Shown here: positions 19,349-29,220 of the stretch, one piece after another
How the letters are laid out: each line of letters starts with the position of its first letter
Numbering within the stretch: position 1 is the stretch's first letter
Source: Byssothecium circinans
Lineage: Eukaryota; Ascomycota; Dothideomycetes; Pleosporales; Massarinaceae
Assembly (NCBI GenBank): GCA_010015675.1
Contig: ML976987.1
Span: forward strand, 197,666 to 233,968
Length of the DNA: 36,303 bases
Reading direction: 5' to 3'
Translations under genes and position numbers: made by a program
Notes under the pieces: model-generated
What the model was told of the DNA's origin: nothing
What the model saw: only the letters and a program-made list of their open reading frames with translations
Databases searched by the model: none

Positions 19349-20503
19349 TCAGTCCCCCGATTGGAATGTTATCCTGCTCTTAAGTTTCCGCTCCACATCC
19401 TCCATCGCCTCTACAAAAGCCTCCTCTATGTCTCTCGTTAACAGATTATGCCACCAGGGAGCATCGGCTTTGTGAAACAGTCCTACGCTGCCATTGCAAG
19501 TGAAAGATATGTCACTGCTCATCCTCCTATCCAGCGAAAATTCCATCATAGGATTGGGCTTTAGCAGTTCATTGTTTGCGGACAGTTGGTAGTTGCGAAA
19601 TGAAAGCGCGATGAAGTCGCAACTGAATGTTATGTCAATGGACTTGAGGTTGGTGAAGCCGTTTTGAGGATTCGAGAGCTTCGTCAAGACTTCCCAGGGC
19701 GGTGCACCCTTATCATGCAGCATACTCAGATTGTCGAGCTCCAGACGTCGCAATAAGTTCGGCTGTGGACAGGCCATGAGCCTATGTATGTCACCCATGA
19801 AGGTGAATGTGTGCGTGCCGTAGAAGATCTCTTTCGCTAACGGCGCAATCTCAGGGCCCATTCGAAGGTATGGAATCTGCCGGACGTTCTTCATTCTCGC
19901 GAAGTTCATGGTTCGGTTCTCCACTCGAACATCATCAGACCTTGAACAGTAGACATGAACGCAAGAGCCGCTCTCACCGGCATGACAAAAGTCGCATTCG
20001 GTAGCTTCTGCGAATTTGTCTGCGGGATTAGGCGCGACAGGATAGCGTAGAATCTGAACCTTGAGTTCGTCGGGCAACTTTTTCCACCCTCGCGCAAATT
20101 CAGGTCCCCATTTGGTGCGGGGTACCAGATACGTTCCAACCCGGGACCATGTCGTAACCGTGAAAGGAGCGTTCGATGAGATAGTCACGCCAGGTGCTAC
20201 CACGACTGGTACCGGGGCTGATACTGTGATTGTTGATCCACGCGTTAGTCAGTGATCGTGGTGTAGCTGTATGACAGCCAGTGGAGCATCTCCTTGCCCT
20301 TGCGCTCTCAGCTCTTCCGTTTCATGCTCCTCAGAGCTTGACGGTCTAGCGGGTGCCGTGTGATGCGCGGTAGCAAGTTCGGGAGCCGAGTTGATAGGGG
20401 TGTGGATTATGGAGCGCTCTGTATCATTCGCACGAGATGTAGTGGGAGGAAGGCCTGCACCATCGGGCGCGGCGTTGGGGTCTTGGTTGGCAGTTGGTTG
20501 CAT
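19349..20503 (-). pseudogene. FL12: FL-family copy with an in-frame TGA in its N-terminal region
   Basis: One frame runs from the ATG at 20503 to 19349, broken only by TGA at 20249-20251 after 84 codons. The next upstream in-frame start for the long 3' part would be GTG at 20203, and there is no ATG before the F-box-like motif, so the stop matters. Order: Ser/Pro-rich N-terminus, stop, VSAPVPVVVAPGVTISSNAP, FARGWKKLPDELKVQILRY, a Cys-bearing insert (ECDFCHAGESGSCVHVYC), IPYLRMGPEIAPLAKEIFYG, WEVLTKLSNPQNGFTNLKS, ISFTCNGSVGL and RKLKSRITFQSGD. A CTGACTAAC branch-like site about 20 bases before a CACAG lies over the stop, hinting at an intron, but I find no donor that keeps the frame. The TGA is one transition from CGA. 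Confidence 0.65.
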
Positions 20504-21131
20504 CGCGAAGGCGGCAGCCAAGGCGGGAATCCTCTCGAGGGAAGAGAGTAGCGCGTTGTTGGGAGTAATGCCGTTCTACTTGTGTTATGTTGTTCAATGT
20601 TGGGGGGCTTTAGCTGTTCAAGCGCTCAGGCGACAATGGCTTGTGCTGAATTTAGTAATCCACGCTAGCTACAAAGCGGCATAGGTCGTGAATCACATGC
20701 ACTTTCACGGTTTCACGGCTTTGATTTCCAATAGTTCGTCTGCAACCTGGGGAAATATTTTCCATGCCATTCGTCATCCTCCCTATCATTATACGGACTT
20801 TTTCAGCAGAGTATTAGCTGCTTCTCGATCTTGCGTCAGCGTACATTTTATTGCAAATCTGCTGTTGATCTTTTTGGTAAAGTAGTGCATTCATTCTGAA
20901 ATATCTATGAAGGTGGACTTAGTCCAAATCAACTCGATCTAGGACCGCTCTGAGCTTGATATATGGGCAAAGGCACCGCAACTTCATTCTGCGACCCAGG
21001 AAAACAGACCAAAGTTAAACCACCTACTTATTTGAACCTGAGCGAGCAGACCATTCCTCAGGTAAGAGCAAGCTGTCCCATTCGTTCCCAGACTGCATCC
21101 CAGTTTTCTGATCCTGCGCAGGTTTCCGCCA
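20504..21131. other. Intergenic between FL12 and FL13
   Basis: About 630 bp. A GC-rich first part (to about 20560) gives way to ordinary sequence. Plus-strand open stretches (20391-20684, 20688-20885) overlap no motif I know and look like chance. Confidence 0.4.
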
Positions 21132-22076
21132 TCATTCCCCGCTGTTGAAGAGTACAGTTTCTTCGATCATGGACTTCATGATTCTCCACCCTTCCGTGTC
21201 TGGTTCAACTGTCATGGATACAGTTTTTGTACGTGAACGATGATGATGTCGGAACTCCAATTCGCCCTTGCATGAAAAAATAACCTTTTCAGTGATGTTG
21301 TTATCGACCCAGTATTTATTGGTCTGACTCCGCAGAAAAGCAATATTCATTCCGGACTTATTCCTAAGTTCAGGGACCATGACGACGACCTTGGCATGTT
21401 GGAGTTTTGAAAAACCGTAGGTCCCCTTCGCCAGATTCTGAAGGAAACTCCAAGAGTATTTTTCGAGAACGGCAAAGCAAGTAACACGTCGAATGAGGTG
21501 ATTGACGGTTCTTGGCGGATACATGAAATGGCTTCCCCAAGGCTTTGTGATTTTACTATAACTGATGGAGGGTGCCCGGAGGTGGAAATCGTTCGTTGCG
21601 TAGAAGCACTCTTTCGCAAGAGCTGCAATTTCAGGTGTCATGCGGAGATATGGAAGCACACACTCTTTTGCCCTTTTGGCCAGCACATGAGCGTTAATGG
21701 GCTCCATTTCATCAGGCGTCGGTAATATGAGATTGAACTCCAATACCCGCACCTTCAGTTCATCCGGTAGTTTGTGCCAGCGTCGCGCAAACTCGGGACC
21801 AGATCCACCGCAGAGATTGATGGTGACACCGGATTGGGCGATGGGGTCGCTGTAGATTGGTGATATTGAGTCCATGCGAACAGGTCCGCTGACAGACATC
21901 GTCGTTGTTGAGAAAGTTGCTGGTCCGGTACCGCCAGTCGTAGGAACTGACAGGGTTGCAGTGTCGCTGGAGGTCGCGTCGGCCGTCAGAGCGTGGGGCG
22001 CCATAGTCGATTGGGAATGCTGACGCACGACGCCTTTGGCCTGCATCGTGCTTGTGTTGTCGGCGGGGTTGTCCAT
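21132..22076 (-). CDS. FL13: FL-family F-box-like protein, single exon, intact
   Basis: ATG at 22076, 314 residues, no intron and no break. Residues 1-75 are Ser/Thr-rich and probably disordered. Then GPEFARRWHKLPDELKVRVL (F-box-like, about residues 92-111; the Gly before Trp is Arg), LPYLRMTPEIAALAKECFYA, PPRTVNHLIRRVTCFAVLEK, WSFLQNLAKGTYGFSKLQHA, VIFSCKGELEFRHHHRS and EETVLFNSGE at the end. This is the clearest full-length example of the family and the best query for a search. The N-terminal type is shared with FL11 and FL12, making these three same-strand neighbours a sub-cluster produced by tandem duplication. No signal peptide or membrane segment is visible, so a nuclear or cytoplasmic protein is expected. 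Confidence 0.87.
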   Translation of the reverse strand: MDNPADNTSTMQAKGVVRQHSQSTMAPHALTADATSSDTATLSVPTTGGTGPATFSTTTMSVSGPVRMDSISPIYSDPIAQSGVTINLCGGSGPEFARRWHKLPDELKVRVLEFNLILPTPDEMEPINAHVLAKRAKECVLPYLRMTPEIAALAKECFYATNDFHLRAPSISYSKITKPWGSHFMYPPRTVNHLIRRVTCFAVLEKYSWSFLQNLAKGTYGFSKLQHAKVVVMVPELRNKSGMNIAFLRSQTNKYWVDNNITEKVIFSCKGELEFRHHHRSRTKTVSMTVEPDTEGWRIMKSMIEETVLFNSGE

Positions 22077-22501
22077 GGTATCGTGGTTGTGTTGTTTAAA
22101 GTGTCACGTGAGTGTGTACTGTTGAGGAGGGGTAAGCGCGGAAAACGGATAAGCGGCAGCACTATACCTATTTGAGGTAAACGGATTTCTGTTTGCAAGA
22201 CTGCCTGAACCCAAACCGTGGATGTGGGGGAGGTGACTGCAAGTCACAATTCACTGTAGGGACAACACAAGCAATAATTTTGGTGATGCACATCCTTGAT
22301 GAGGCTATCCACAACTTACTCAGGCTCAACCATAAAAATACTTTCGATGTGGAGCTTTCAGCCAATTTGTGGAAAAGAAAGCGGAAAGACTGTCGACTGG
22401 AGTATCCATGCCACTGGACCAGTAGTTTGGATTGAATTGCTCCAATCTCATGAGAATACACTGGCTCAAAGCCTTCAGCCCACGCTCAGTCGTCTAACCA
22501 T
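22077..22501. other. Intergenic between FL13 and FL14
   Basis: Contains the FL13 upstream region. Open stretches on both strands (22193-22435 plus, 22168-22461 minus) have no recognisable motif. TCACGTGA-type site: GTCACGTGAGTG at about 22102-22113. Confidence 0.35.
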
Positions 22502-23458
22502 CTATGCGGTCGAGATACCGGAGTTTTTGAATCGAATCTTCCGTCCAAGTATCGCCATGAACTCCACGTGTTCCTCCCTAGTTCAGTTTCCTCTTGATCA
22601 ATTCCCGTGTCAAATCTTCCTTTGCATGAAAAACGCACGTCGGGGAGATTGTGTAACGGAAGTCGCTGGAGCTAAGTGGACCAGAAGTGTGGGCTTATGT
22701 ACACAAGCATCATGTTTGCATTATTGTCAAAGCCCACCGGTTTAGAAATGGTGAGGCAATTTTCTACTGACTGTAAGTTGGCCATACCGTAGTGCCCTGC
22801 GGCTATCCTTCAAAGACTGACTAGTTCACCAATGACTTAGGCATGAAGCGGATCCTGATATGGCGAACCATGGAATTCAACATTACGGGTGGACTGAGAG
22901 GTTTCACATGGCCAGGCAAATATTGCGAACCTCTTGGTGTTGTAGAGCACATCACACCCTAGTATGCCAATTTCGGGGCTCATTTGGGCGTATCGGACGA
23001 GCGAGTCGCCGAGATTGCGCGCGCCACCATGTCGAACGAGAATTTTGCCTTTGAGACTGATGTTTCTATGGTCCACTCGCTCCTGTGGGACTTCGGCCGC
23101 GACATTAAGCTCTAGAATTTGGACCCTCATCTCGGCAGGTAATTTGTTCCAGCGACATATGCAAGCCCAGGGCCAAGTTTTGTCATCGGTGAAACAGTTA
23201 TCTCCCTGTCTGCTTCTGTCGGTCGGACTGTGATTACGGCGGTAGGGTGGAACTAGGCCTTTCGAAGCATAAATTAAAAAAGGATTTGGGTGAGGCAGTA
23301 TAGGCACTCACCGGACCATTGACGGATACAGAATCGGCACGAATGACTGGGAGCTCCGAGCCATGCTTGACGACCATGAGAGTGTCGATGCGCAGCGGGA
23401 TCTTAGGAGTAGTGCCGAGCTTGGCGATTACATCGCTGGTTGTGGCTTTCATTGACAT
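22502..23458 (-). pseudogene. FL14: multiply broken FL-family copy
   Basis: Exon 1 (23458-23312) starts at an ATG and contains VIAKLGTTPKIPLRI. A 59-bp intron (GTGAGT to CCTAG) leads to exon 2 at 23252, which reads VITVRPTEADREITV and KLGPGLAYV. At about 23148 the frame shifts by one or two bases and resumes as RWNKLPAEMRVQILELNV. It continues through LVRYAQMSPEIGILGCDVLY, then meets TAA (22837-22839), a TGA a dozen codons later, and RIAAGHYGMANLQSVEN, a TAG, and VRFSCKGRFDTGI. Another frame change leads to AILGRKIRFKNSG and a stop at 22502-22504. All family blocks are present in order, so this was a full gene that has gathered at least five lesions. Confidence 0.72.
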
Positions 23459-24528
23459 GCTGTACGTTGAGAAGTTGGCTTTTTGGTGGTGGAGATAGGT
23501 CGGCGTGCAAAAATGGAAGGGGTGATGATTGTACAGGGAATTCGGACAATCACGCAATATTAGCACATGACGCCAAGGTAGCTTTCGATCATAGTGCCGC
23601 GACTGACTAGTCGTTGATTGCTCGTTGTGTAATGCCGTTGAGAAAGGGACCGTTAGAAAGTTCCAGAAGGGTATGGTCATTCGTCCCGAATGTTTGTTAG
23701 CTGTCCAATCCTCATTAAAGAGCCGGCCTAATATAACTTTAACACCGTTTATATCCACTTAGCCACCAAAATAACGGAAATAGATCTTTAGTATAAAAAT
23801 GCCTCGAATCGCATATGAGTCCACCGCAATCAAAACGTACGTCTGCTGCAGCATCTTGATCTTGCATCCACACCCAATTTCCAACGATCAAGCCAACCTA
23901 TATATCCTAGCCTGAAGGTCTGTATCTGTTTGACTTCATAGTGTTCGAGAACTTGGTGTCACTTTCAGGGATGGTTGTGACGAGTGCATGGTATGCCGCA
24001 TCCATACGAGGGTACTCGGCGTCTTGACGATCTTCGCGACAAGATCAAGTACAGAGCATACTTTTGATGCGTTCGGAACCATGGCACGTAATTCAAACTT
24101 CACTACCGTGCCTAGGACTCAATGAAGAGAGTGTGGGCGAAAATGAATGGTAGCTGTGAAAACATCAGAAATAGTGTCGGAGGTCGAGACTTCGGTGGGC
24201 ACGTTGGGCGGCTGCGTTTCTATTAGCAGACAATAAAAGGCTCTGATTGGAAGTGGAGCACCAGCGAAGGCGTTCAATTGTTCGTATTTTCAAAGGATAT
24301 CTTTCGTAGTGGCCAGGAGCGTGTGAGAGTTGCAACCTGTGGTTTCTAGAACTAATCCACGAACTCCCTGCAAATGTCGTTGCATGATTTCAGTTCCGCC
24401 CACGGGACCCCGATGAGTTGAATCTCATGTTCTTTTGTCCCCGCAAGGTGAAAGATAAATCGAAACCACGTCACCCATTGTAGAGCTCAAAACCCAAGTC
24501 CGTTGTATCAGGAAGAGCTCGCCGCCGA
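23459..24528. other. Gap of about 1 kb between FL14 and FL15; possible small gene relic near 23800-24120
   Basis: On plus, MPRIAYESTAIKT starts at about 23801 and runs into GTACGT, a good intron donor. Further right, after a TTTCAG, a frame reads DGCDECMVCRIHTRVLGVL. Joining them is possible, but I cannot confirm frame or family. The remainder (24130-24528) shows nothing. The upstream in-frame extension of FL14 to 23758 is probably untranslated leader. Confidence 0.3.
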
Positions 24529-25401
24529 CTAGACCTTCGCGCAGTTGAAAACCACGTTGCGCTTCACAGTTTTAACGACGTCCGAATCAAGTTCTGGCCA
24601 TCGCTCAGCCTCGATGATTTCCAACTCCCCCTCACAATCAAAGAAGATCCCTCCACGGAAGAAGCTCGAGATGAGATTACGTGCTCTGGTGAAGTCGTTG
24701 TTGCAGAATTTCATACCATTCCAGCTGCGAATATCCACAATGACCTTGACATACTGCAATGCACTGAATCCCGATATGCCATGCGCAATGTTTTGGAGAT
24801 CTTTCAACTCCGATCCGGCGATGTGAACAGAAACTTTCAGTGTCCGGATCAAAGGACGAGCACTTGGATGAGGAAGATCGAGACAACGTCGTACCAGGTG
24901 GCCATTGTTTTCATCGTGAACATACCTCTGGGCCCCAATGTGAAAGGTATTATGAGAGTAGAAGATCTCCCGAGCCAGTCCAGCAATATCCGGGGCCATC
25001 GAACAGTATGAGATCAGGTCCTTGTTGCCTCCAAGTGTGGAACCCCATTTATTTTCCCGGTCGATGGGCTCATCGCTGATGACGATGTAGGCGAGGATGT
25101 GGACTTTGAGCTCGTCGGATAGCTTGTTCCATCCGCTGGCAAATTTGGGGTCTAGGTGTTTGTGCGGTTGTGCAGTGAGTGGTTTTTCTTCAGTGGACCT
25201 GAGGATCATAGCCGTTTGCGAAGAGATGATGGCAGACCCATTGACGAGGATTGGATAGGCGGAGAGGACAGCAATCTACCTGCCTGGAGCGAGGGTGTAA
25301 GTCGTGAGTAGAAGGATCGGTTCGGTGAGCGAATGCATGATATCGAGCTGCAAGCTGTTTCCGTCAACCGCGACGTTCGGTTCATGATCTTGCTGTGACA
25401 T
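24529..25401 (-). CDS. FL15: FL-family F-box-like protein, two exons
   Basis: Exons 25401-25280 and 25198-24529 give 263 residues. The intron (81 bp, GTAGAT to CCTCAG, phase 2) removes an in-frame TAG at 25276-25278 and joins TTYTLAPGR to STEEKPLTAQPHKH. Motifs: FASGWNKLSDELKVHILAY (Pro of LP is Ser), ISYCSMAPDIAGLAREIFYS, RPLIRTLKVSVHI, LKDLQNIAHGISGFSALQYV (the Trp before it is replaced), IFFDCEGELEI and KTVKRNVVFNCAKV. It lacks the intron between the F-box-like and second motifs, and its N-terminus is shorter than in FL7-FL10. An in-frame ATG at 25473 would add 24 residues. It is the last intact gene before the TA-rich block. Confidence 0.82.
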
Positions 25402-25847
25402 TTTGTGTTGAGGGACAGTAGGTGGCGTGCAATCGTGGTTGGAGGATTGAAGCCTCGTATTGAGCAGGCGCAAGAGGTGAGGACTTGCAATATCCGGATG
25501 ATATAAGAACAGAAAGTGTACTAGAAGTGAAGTGTATTGATCTAGCTACGTGAGGTGGAGCGAGACACTTCAAAAATGATGGCCTAGGCTCCCAAGCACG
25601 CTAGTTCATATGAGGTATAGCCTCCTCCCCGACTACCATGGTATAGCAGGACTGGGGAAAGCTTTCTGAATAAGCAGGGACCGGGACCGGGACCGGGGAA
25701 ATTAAGGGTTGGTATATGTTCCCGATTCGTGAAGTGGATCCAAGCTGCTACTGTTGACTAAAATGGACTATGGATTAGTGCGGGTAAAGGCACAGCGTTC
25801 ATATGCCGCTAACGACCGTAGCACTATCTTGCGGAAGATTCACAATC
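25402..25847. other. Intergenic, edge of the gene-bearing part
   Basis: No gene recognised. It includes the FL15 upstream region and a short GGGACC repeat (25677-25698). GC content falls toward the right. Confidence 0.4.
25677..25698. repeat. Microrepeat (GGGACC)x3 plus GGGG
   Basis: Three perfect tandem copies of GGGACC followed by GGGG. A short simple repeat with no evident role. Confidence 0.9.
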
Positions 25848-26210
25848 TCAGGTAAACGAGGAAACGTTTAATCCTTTACTTCCTCTCACTTTTTTGACAC
25901 CAAACTGGGCCATCGCCCGCAATTTCTCTTCCCTATCATTCCGACTTTTAGGAAAGCAATCAAAGGTAATATTTTGAAATGTCGAAATGTCCCCTACTAC
26001 CTTAAAATCAACTTATCTCTGATGTTTGAAGCCATCAACTATGCCTAACATAGCGTAAGAGGATCCTCTTCACTCTCCGCGTTTTTATACGACAAGATAA
26101 ATTTGGCTTTGATGACTTTGGCGTCCGCGAAGCCGTACACGCCGTGCGCGAGCTTTTTAAGAAACTTACAATTATTTGGTCTAGCCTAAAGTCTAACTTC
26201 TAGGTAATGT
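25848..26210 (-). pseudogene. FL16: C-terminal remnant of an FL copy at the edge of the TA-rich block
   Basis: Reading the minus strand from about 26210: a basic segment with one TAG, then NCKFLKKLAHGVYGFADAKV (about 26100-26165), which is the family W/K-F-L-x-x-LA-x-G-x-x-GF block, followed by a stop. A second frame from about 25990 reads DISTFQNITFDCFPKSR and KLRAMAQFGVKKVRGSKG to a TGA at 25848-25850, the equivalent of the FSC-x-G region and C-terminus. The F-box-like half is not visible in the increasingly TA-rich sequence to the right. The copy is truncated or mutated beyond recognition there. Confidence 0.6.
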
Positions 26211-28705
26211 ACGTATCTATTCATCTCTAGCTTTAGGTAAGTACGTAGAGACAGCACCTATATTCTAATACCATATACAGCTGATGCATTTCTCTTCCTT
26301 CCTCCCATACGATGAAAATACCTTCATCGGACGGTGTATATTTTTCAGTATATAAAGTAATAGAGGTAGCTAATATGTCAGCTAGATACTACTAGCGTAG
26401 GGAATGGGACACACAACTTAAATGTTTTAAAACCCCTAAGAATTTATTCTCTAATGATATGTCTTAGTAGGAGGGCGGACTAAAGTGGTCATGTAAAACT
26501 CACGTGCTTTTATTCTCTCCGCCTACCTCTTATCATACGATAAGCCTAGAAAATAGAACTTATCACTAAAAATCTAACCTATACGCTAAAAGGTGTTCTC
26601 CGTGAACCATATATATCTATAAGAGAGGAAATAAAAATAGCTAAGTGAGCCTATTTATGCATCCCCTTCTCCTTATCTACCGTCTGTTATATAACCTCCT
26701 AAAAGATAGAACCTACCACTGAAATCTTTCTAAAATACTAAAAAACCATGACTATTAATCATATGTCTCTAAAGGACAGTGTAGGAGAAAATTGCTAAGG
26801 CGTATTTTACATGCTTTCCCTTCTCCCTACTTTCATTATATAATAAACTAAGCAAATGAAATACATTACTAAAATATTCTAAAAGTGCTAAAATTTCCTA
26901 AATTTTCTTTTAATGTCTCTATAGAATAGTTATAAAAGTGATAAGTTCTACCTATATAAGGGTTAATTTAGGGCTTATCTTAAAGAAAGCCGTAAAGTAG
27001 TTAAGGTAGACTTTCTTATAAGAGCTAGGCTAAATAAATATAGGTGAATTATAGATACTACTAACTAGCTTCCTAATTTACTCTCTCTTACGTTTAATAA
27101 ATATAGTCTCCTTAGGTGTAGCTATTTAGTAGATTAGTAACGCGTTATATAGTAGTAGTAAGAGTCTTTACCCTTAAAGAACTTAGTAATAACTAGGTCT
27201 ATCTACCTAAGCTACTTAATATTATTATTTAATTCTTTAGAGATATTATTAAGCTTCTGCTAGAAATCTAGGAGTTCTTCCTTAGTTACTAGAGGAAGTA
27301 GCTAAATATTTTTAAAGTAGCTATACTTAGGATAGGGGATAAGTATAGCTAATAGATTCTTTATTTTAAAAGGAGACTAGGAAGCTAGAATAAGAGTATA
27401 AATAAAAAAGGAAGAAGGAAGATAAGTAAGAAGTAGCTTAAATTTATATACTATATACAACCTTAACTAAGTAAACATGTAAAAAGCATAGTAAGCATAT
27501 GAAAAGTATATACCTAGAGGATTTATCCTATATAAAGTAAGATATTAGTAATAACTACTATAAACTTAGCCCTTTTAGCCTTTTATTACTTTTATACTTA
27601 CCTCTCCTCCTTCCCTTCCTATCTCTAACTATAAAATCTAATAATATAAATTAGTACGCTTTCTTTTAGTTTAAAAAGCTTTCTATACTAGTACTTATAC
27701 TCCTACGCGCATAGAATAAATTAAAACTAAAAGATAGAAATACCTCTATCTCTACCCTTACTGCCCTCTAAAATAATAAAAAGCTAAAGGTATAATAATG
27801 TCTACTTCTTCTTCTTTTTAGCTTTACTAAGTTACTAAAATAGCTTCTCTATCTCCTACTGCTCTACTCTATGAATAAGTCCTAGTAAAGTATAAAACGC
27901 TTTCTAAGATATTATTAATATTTCTGCTATTAGGGTAGAGAGAAGAGCTAAAAGATAGTATTCTAGATTACTATATATTAAATACCCTCCTTAGCACTTA
28001 AAGTTTAAAGAATGTAGCTCTTCTATATTTTACTTTCCTTTTTCTTTGCCTTACTGTTATATAAAAAGTAACGTCTTTATACCTTAGTGCTATTATAGAA
28101 ATAAAACTATAGATTATATAGAATAATATTTCTCCCCTAGCTCCCCTCTCCCTACAAACTACTAAGTTTTAGTAATATATAAAAATGTTAGAGGATACTA
28201 TGTATATGTCTATAGCTAAGTAAAAGAGGAGGGTTAAAAGTTAGAGTTAAGGATAGCTATAGTCTAAGAACTCTCCCCTTACTTATCTATTTATTATTAA
28301 TAAAGAAATAAGGACTAAGCCTCCTACTAAAAATAAAAGAAAAATTTAAATTTTTTTTTAAGGAAAGGAATCACATTCTAAGAATAAAATTCAATATTAT
28401 AGCAATAAGATATCCTTTCCCTCTCTTGTTTCTCCTACCCTCTATAAGTTTTTAGAAACCTCATCCTTAAGTAGATAATATTAATTATTATAAATATAGA
28501 ATAGTAGTTGCTATAACGTAAAGCACCATCGAACCGCGCAGAATTGCTTGGCGGAAAATCAATTATTCAACCTTTAATAACTATTTAAATACTTAAGCTA
28601 TTAAGCTGAAATTTTAAATATAGATATATATAATATAGATTTAGAAGGTTATAAAAAAAAATTCTAGGATTTCTAATATCTTAGTAAGCTATATTAGTAT
28701 AGAGT
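26210..28705. other. TA-rich, gene-free DNA, probably RIP-degraded repeats
   Basis: No frame of 60 codons is open on either strand. TA dinucleotides and the words CTA/TAG are extremely common while CA and TG are scarce, as after RIP. Apart from the tandem repeat at 26458-26918 I recognise no element. Stretches such as 27100-27450 read on minus look like heavily mutated coding sequence but match no motif. A short GC-richer island lies at about 28515-28560. Confidence 0.6.
26458..26925. repeat. Degenerate tandem repeat, period about 150-154 bp, three units
   Basis: The anchor TATGTCT or a one-base variant occurs at 26458, 26612, 26762 and 26912, giving spacings of 154, 150 and 150. Within each unit the same order recurs: a CTTCTCC- or TTCTCTCC-like block, a TTATATAATA-like block, AGAAC/AAATAC followed by CACTAAAA or variants, then TCTAA and CTAAAA. 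Unit similarity is visible but far from perfect. It may be a mutated satellite or the repetitive untranslated part of a retroelement. Confidence 0.5.
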
Positions 28706-28907
28706 TGTTACAAATAGAAAGGATATAGGGTATTTGGGACCAGACAGTGCAGCGCAAGAGGTGTTAAGCCTAGGAGATGGCGACACAACGATGCGCGGGG
28801 CAGAATTAGGTTAGTAGTTATGTAACAGAAAGATGCTTAGTAAGATTAGTAGTCTTAGCACTAAGAAACCTAAGCATAGAGTGCTTAGCATAATTAGTAG
28901 GATCGCT
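28706..28907 (+). repeat. 5' LTR, part confirmed by match to the 3' LTR
   Basis: Begins TGTTACAAATAG and matches 36019-36214 almost base for base. It is the less mutated copy: differences are nearly all C here versus T there, or G here versus A there. The LTR probably continues right beyond 28907, but its end cannot be placed because the 3' copy stops matching there. Confidence 0.8.
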
Positions 28908-29220
28908 ACTGAGCATGCTAAACGTAATAGCTTAAAGGAATAAGATAAAGACTAGATAGATCTCCTTTATCTTTTAGCTTCTAGTTCTTTGTAGTTAACT
29001 CTCTTTAGTTTATCTCTTACCTAGATTAATACTTAGTTATTCTATAGTTCGTTATAAAATTAGTTACTTTAGCACATTTACCTTTTAAACTACTAAAGCC
29101 TACTACCTAATATATATACCTTACACCTACTAACCTCCCTTCACACGGATTAGGACTTGGCAAGTATACCCTTTAGTAATATTTTAACTACCTATAGGTT
29201 TAAAAACCTAAACGTACATA

